Source: Parashewanella sp965200795
GTDB taxonomy: Bacteria; Pseudomonadota; Gammaproteobacteria; Enterobacterales; Shewanellaceae
Direction: 5' to 3'
Assembly: GCA_965200795.1 (NCBI GenBank)
Contig: CBDAVB010000035.1
Location: 558,001 to 622,000 of the forward strand
DNA: 64,000 nt
Of this stretch, positions 62,401 through 64,000 are shown in pieces. The notes under the pieces were generated by a model. The model searched no databases. It was not told the DNA's origin and worked only from the letters and a program-made list of their open reading frames with translations. Both the position numbers and the translations under genes were made by a program. How positions within the stretch are numbered: the first letter of the stretch is position 1; every line of letters begins with the position of its first letter.

Positions 62401-62569
62401 CGCGCTGAGTCACGCGATTAATTTCTGTTTCCGCTGAGGGTACCAGCTGAATCAGCTCAGACAGATATTGCTCCTCATCTACCGCATAGTTATCAGTAAT
62501 TGCTCGGAACAACTCAGAGAGGTCGGCGTTGTCGTAACGACCGGCCAGAACTTCACTCGCTTTGAACAT
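59390..62569 (-). CDS. putA: Bifunctional proline dehydrogenase/P5C dehydrogenase
   Basis: A 1059-residue enzyme that oxidises proline to glutamate in two steps with FAD and NAD. The proline dehydrogenase barrel contains Arg-Leu-Val-Lys-Gly-Ala-Tyr-Trp-Asp near 375 and Glu-Phe-Gln-Arg-Leu-His-Gly-Met-Gly near 435. The aldehyde dehydrogenase domain has Ile-Ser-Pro-Trp-Asn-Phe-Pro near 700, Glu-Thr-Gly-Gly-Gln-Asn near 805 and the nucleophile Cys in Ser-Ala-Gly-Gln-Arg-Cys near 843. No N-terminal ribbon-helix-helix domain is present, so it is not a transcriptional repressor. The ATG at 62569 (GGAAG upstream, usual Met-Phe-Lys-Ala-Ser start) is preferred over 62614. Confidence 0.95.
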   Translation of the reverse strand: MFKASEVLAGRYDNADLSELFRAITDNYAVDEEQYLSELIQLVPSAETEINRVTQRAHDLVRKVRQYEKKGLMVGIDAFLQQYSLETQEGIILMCLAEALLRIPDSATADALIEDKLSGAKWDQHISQSDSVLVNASTWGLMLTGKIVKLDQNSQGRPSRLLGRLVNRLGEPVIRQAMLAAMKIMGKQFVLGRNIKEGLKNSEAKRKLGYTHSYDMLGEAALTQKDAKKYFNDYADAIRALGGRNYNESEAPRPTVSIKLTALHPRYEAANTDRTLTELYDRVIELITLARGVNVGIQIDAEEADRLELSLKLFRKLYRSQAARGWGLLGIVVQAYSKRALPVLIWLNRLAKEQGDEIPLRLVKGAYWDSELKWAQENGERGYPLYTRKSGTDVSYLACARFLLSEQTRGYIYPQFATHNAQTVASITDMAGDRQYEFQRLHGMGEELYDTILAEAGVKTVRIYAPIGAHKDLLPYLVRRLLENGANTSFVHKLVDPKTPIESLVAHPLTTLTGFKTLANNKIVLPDDIFGEERKNSKGMNMNIASESEPFLKALDQYKDTRWQAGPIVDGETPEGEKVDVVSPFDTRESVGQVVRADDRAVERAVSSAYGAFDSWARTPVEERADALRKLADLLEENREELIALCTREAGKSVRDGIDEVREAVDFCRYYAVNAEKMMSGPEVMPGPTGELNELFLRGRGVFACISPWNFPLAIFLGQITAALATGNTVIAKPAEQTCIVGYRAVQLAHQAGIPKQVLQFLPGTGADVGSKITADRRIGGVCFTGSTATAKRINLTLANRDGAIIPLIAETGGQNAMVADSTSQPEQVVNDVVSSSFTSAGQRCSALRVLYIQEDIADRVIDVMRGAMEELSIGHPGLIKTDVGPVIDAAARTNLNAHINHIRQAGKLIKQVDLPAGTEHGHFVAPTAVEIDSIKVLEKEHFGPILHVIRYNSGDLDKVIADINSTGFGLTLGIHSRNEGHALEIADKVDVGNVYINRNQIGAVVGVQPFGGQGLSGTGPKAGGPHYLTRFVTEKTRTNNITAIGGNATLLSLGDSEG

Positions 62570-62878
62570 AGTTATGCTTCCATCTTGAACCCGAGGTGCT
62601 GCCGTAAAAATCACTTATGAATAAACGTGTTAACTAATTTGTAAGCAGACCCGTAAGGCACTGTGCCGCTATTATTATTCGAAGTTAATCATCAGCCGAA
62701 TATGGCGACGCTCAATCTCCGGTTTTGTATACAATCTTGGAATTCGGGCGGATTATACCGGTAAAATGTGATTTAAAACACTTTTCAGTCATCTCTGTGG
62801 TGAAATATTCAGCGGTATCTTCTAAGATGTCCGGGTTTTTCCGTCCCTGTCACCGCTTTTGAGTTCTGAGGAAGTTTT
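62570..62878. promoter_or_regulatory. Divergent region between putA and a hypothetical gene
   Basis: A 309-base region that must hold both promoters. A GTATACAATC stretch near 62728 and AT-rich segments are present, but I cannot name a binding site. Confidence 0.4.
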
Positions 62879-63295
62879 ATGGCCAGTTTAAGTCACGAAA
62901 ACCCCGCCGGCGAATGGAAAGCCTATAACGATTATTTGTCATATCAGCAAACTGACGGTCAGGATATCGCGGGCGTTCCGTACAGGGACATTCCGATAGA
63001 TGCCGGCTTAGTAATCGTTTTTGTCAGAGCGCGGCGAACTGCCAGAGCTTATAAGGTTAAGTTCGTCGGCGGCGAGGCCGTGGCCGCCTGCCGAAATACT
63101 GATAAAAAAGGAAAAGAACAATGGATGAATGATCAGGGTCTGCCCAACCCCTCAGGCGAAGCCTCTGTCGGCTGGTTCAGAAAGCTTAGCGGTAACACCG
63201 GAGAGACGTCTAAGGCCGTGGTTAATCTTTTCAAAGGCCAAATGCTGAAATTCCGGGAGCAGATAGACGAGGCCAGAAAACCGCCGCAGCATTAA
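62879..63295 (+). CDS. Small conserved-looking hypothetical protein
   Basis: A 138-residue soluble protein without a family I recognise. Residues 45–60 form hydrophobic strands (Ile-Asp-Ala-Gly-Leu-Val-Ile-Val-Phe-Val). The end is helical and charged. TGAGGAAG lies 7 bases before the ATG. It stands divergently from putA. Confidence 0.65.
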   Translation: MASLSHENPAGEWKAYNDYLSYQQTDGQDIAGVPYRDIPIDAGLVIVFVRARRTARAYKVKFVGGEAVAACRNTDKKGKEQWMNDQGLPNPSGEASVGWFRKLSGNTGETSKAVVNLFKGQMLKFREQIDEARKPPQH

Positions 63296-63348
63296 GGGTG
63301 AGAACGGGTCACGGTTTACGTCGCGGCACTGTTCTCAGCTCAGAAGCA

Positions 63349-63372
63349 AGAGCCGCTGTTTATCGCGGCTCT
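63349..63372. terminator. Hairpin between converging genes
   Basis: AGAGCCGC at 63349–63356 and GCGGCTCT at 63365–63372 form an 8-bp stem with an 8-base loop, between two gene ends. No clean T run follows on either strand, so it may end transcription from both sides only weakly. Confidence 0.5.
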
Positions 63373-63380
63373 GTAACGAA

Positions 63381-63959
63381 TTACCAGTTGGTTTTTCTTT
63401 TTCTAACCGGCCTGGGGAGGTAAGCCAGGATCAGACCGGTTAATAAGCCCGCGCCGGCAATCATCCCGCCCTCACGCCAGAAACGATATTTCTCATCCCG
63501 CCTGACGGAAGCAAGCTGAATCTGAGCCTGTTTAAGGCCGGTTTCCGCCGTCTGACGAGCTTTGATTTGCGCCGCCAATCGGGTTTCCAGGCCGGCGGCG
63601 TGCCGCGAGGCCCCGGCGGCGCCGGTTTCGGCCGCTTCAAGCTGCCGCCGCAGGGACTCGTTCTGCTGCTCCAGCCGCGGCTGAATCACACGGAAAGTGG
63701 GAGCTTTCACAATCATGCTGGTTTGAATCCAGCCTTCACGATTTCTGCTGTCGAGAATTTTAGAGTAACCGTTTTCAGGTTCCTCAGGAAGTAATTGGAT
63801 TTGTCTGCCCGCGGCGACACTGCCTATGATCTTATATTGTGAGCCGGGCCCGGAATGCAAATAGACATAAATGTTTTCAGAAACATAGCGCGTCTCTTCG
63901 GCGTGTATCTGCGGGGGTAAAATTGAACAGCACAGAAAAAGGGCAAGCTTTCTTAACAC
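63381..63959 (-). CDS. SH3-domain protein, YgiM type
   Basis: A 192-residue protein matching the YgiM/TIGR04211 layout: a signal peptide (about 20 residues), an SH3b domain at about 22–85 (Tyr-Val-Ser-Glu-Asn, Gly-Pro-Gly-Ser-Gln-Tyr, Gly-Trp-Ile-Gln), a coiled coil at about 93–155 and a membrane helix near 163–181 followed by a short basic tail. It is probably anchored in the inner membrane facing the periplasm. Its role is unclear. Confidence 0.82.
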   Translation of the reverse strand: MLRKLALFLCCSILPPQIHAEETRYVSENIYVYLHSGPGSQYKIIGSVAAGRQIQLLPEEPENGYSKILDSRNREGWIQTSMIVKAPTFRVIQPRLEQQNESLRRQLEAAETGAAGASRHAAGLETRLAAQIKARQTAETGLKQAQIQLASVRRDEKYRFWREGGMIAGAGLLTGLILAYLPRPVRKRKTNW

Positions 63960-64000
63960 GAATACGATCTCACTCGAAAATACAGTATTCGTAATGCTAT

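Noticed and set aside
1..64000. CRISPR arrays, tRNA and rRNA genes
   Set aside because: No regularly spaced short repeats and no tRNA- or rRNA-like segment were seen by eye.

Overview
The window looks like a chromosomal segment of a host-associated marine gammaproteobacterium. The clues are the rnr–rlmB and rpsF–priB–rpsR–rplI blocks, a Vibrio/Shewanella-type motX, putA, a GH18 chitinase, a Salmonella SPI-2-like type III secretion system (T3SS) and a giant ankyrin-repeat protein. An Endozoicomonas-like relative is my best guess from this combination; it is inference, not a database result. Most of the window has moderate GC, but 52.3–58.6 kb is AT-rich and full of mobile-element debris.

Layout. 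0.5–8.2 kb: a galactoside-use cluster with a short PD40/TolB-like protein, an exported GH2 beta-galactosidase, an SSS-family sodium/sugar symporter, galactokinase and aldose 1-epimerase. galT and galE are not here. 8.2–11.5 kb: a small acidic hypothetical, a quinone oxidoreductase and a MaoC-like hot-dog protein. 11.5–15.0 kb: a NarL-type response regulator and a tripartite hybrid kinase, similar in size and type to SsrB/SsrA, converging with 8 bp of 3' overlap.

15.4–30.7 kb: a T3SS following SPI-2 order almost gene by gene: ssaB-like, sctC, sctD, ssaE-like, sseA-like, sseB/espA-like, an AraC regulator, sctF (needle), ssaH-like, sctI, sctJ, sctK, sctL, sctW, ssaM, sctV, sctN, sctO, sctP and sctQ. 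The locus stops after sctQ, so sctR, sctS, sctT and sctU are missing. The pore translocators (sseC/sseD) and their chaperones are missing too; the AraC regulator sits where they would be.

30.7–43.7 kb: an exported pyroglutamyl-peptidase-like protein with Ser at the expected Cys position, a chitinase, a Zur-type regulator with a Zur-box-like palindrome, motX with a near-perfect sigma-28 promoter, rnr, a 2-kb insertion (a small membrane-prone protein and a PTP-like phosphatase that could be a T3SS effector), rlmB, a DUF481 outer-membrane protein and the ribosomal operon. A terminator-bearing imperfect inverted-repeat element (MITE-like) occurs in at least two related copies around zur.

43.7–58.6 kb: a 2865-residue ankyrin protein on the minus strand, an AT-rich gap, an IS91-like transposase fused to an IS66 remnant, and a pentapeptide-repeat/class I amidotransferase gene cut by an intact IS50 (Tn5)-like insertion. 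The insertion has a 10-bp target duplication, and the host gene can be reconstructed in frame. IS50-type end remnants and a DUF927-like fragment follow. 58.8–64.0 kb: a hypothetical gene, putA, another hypothetical gene and a YgiM-type SH3 protein.

Taken together, the window combines a regulated T3SS, several eukaryote-like candidate effectors dropped beside housekeeping genes, and nutrient-use functions (galactosides, chitin, proline, zinc control) that would suit life with an animal host. No rRNA, tRNA or CRISPR array was seen.
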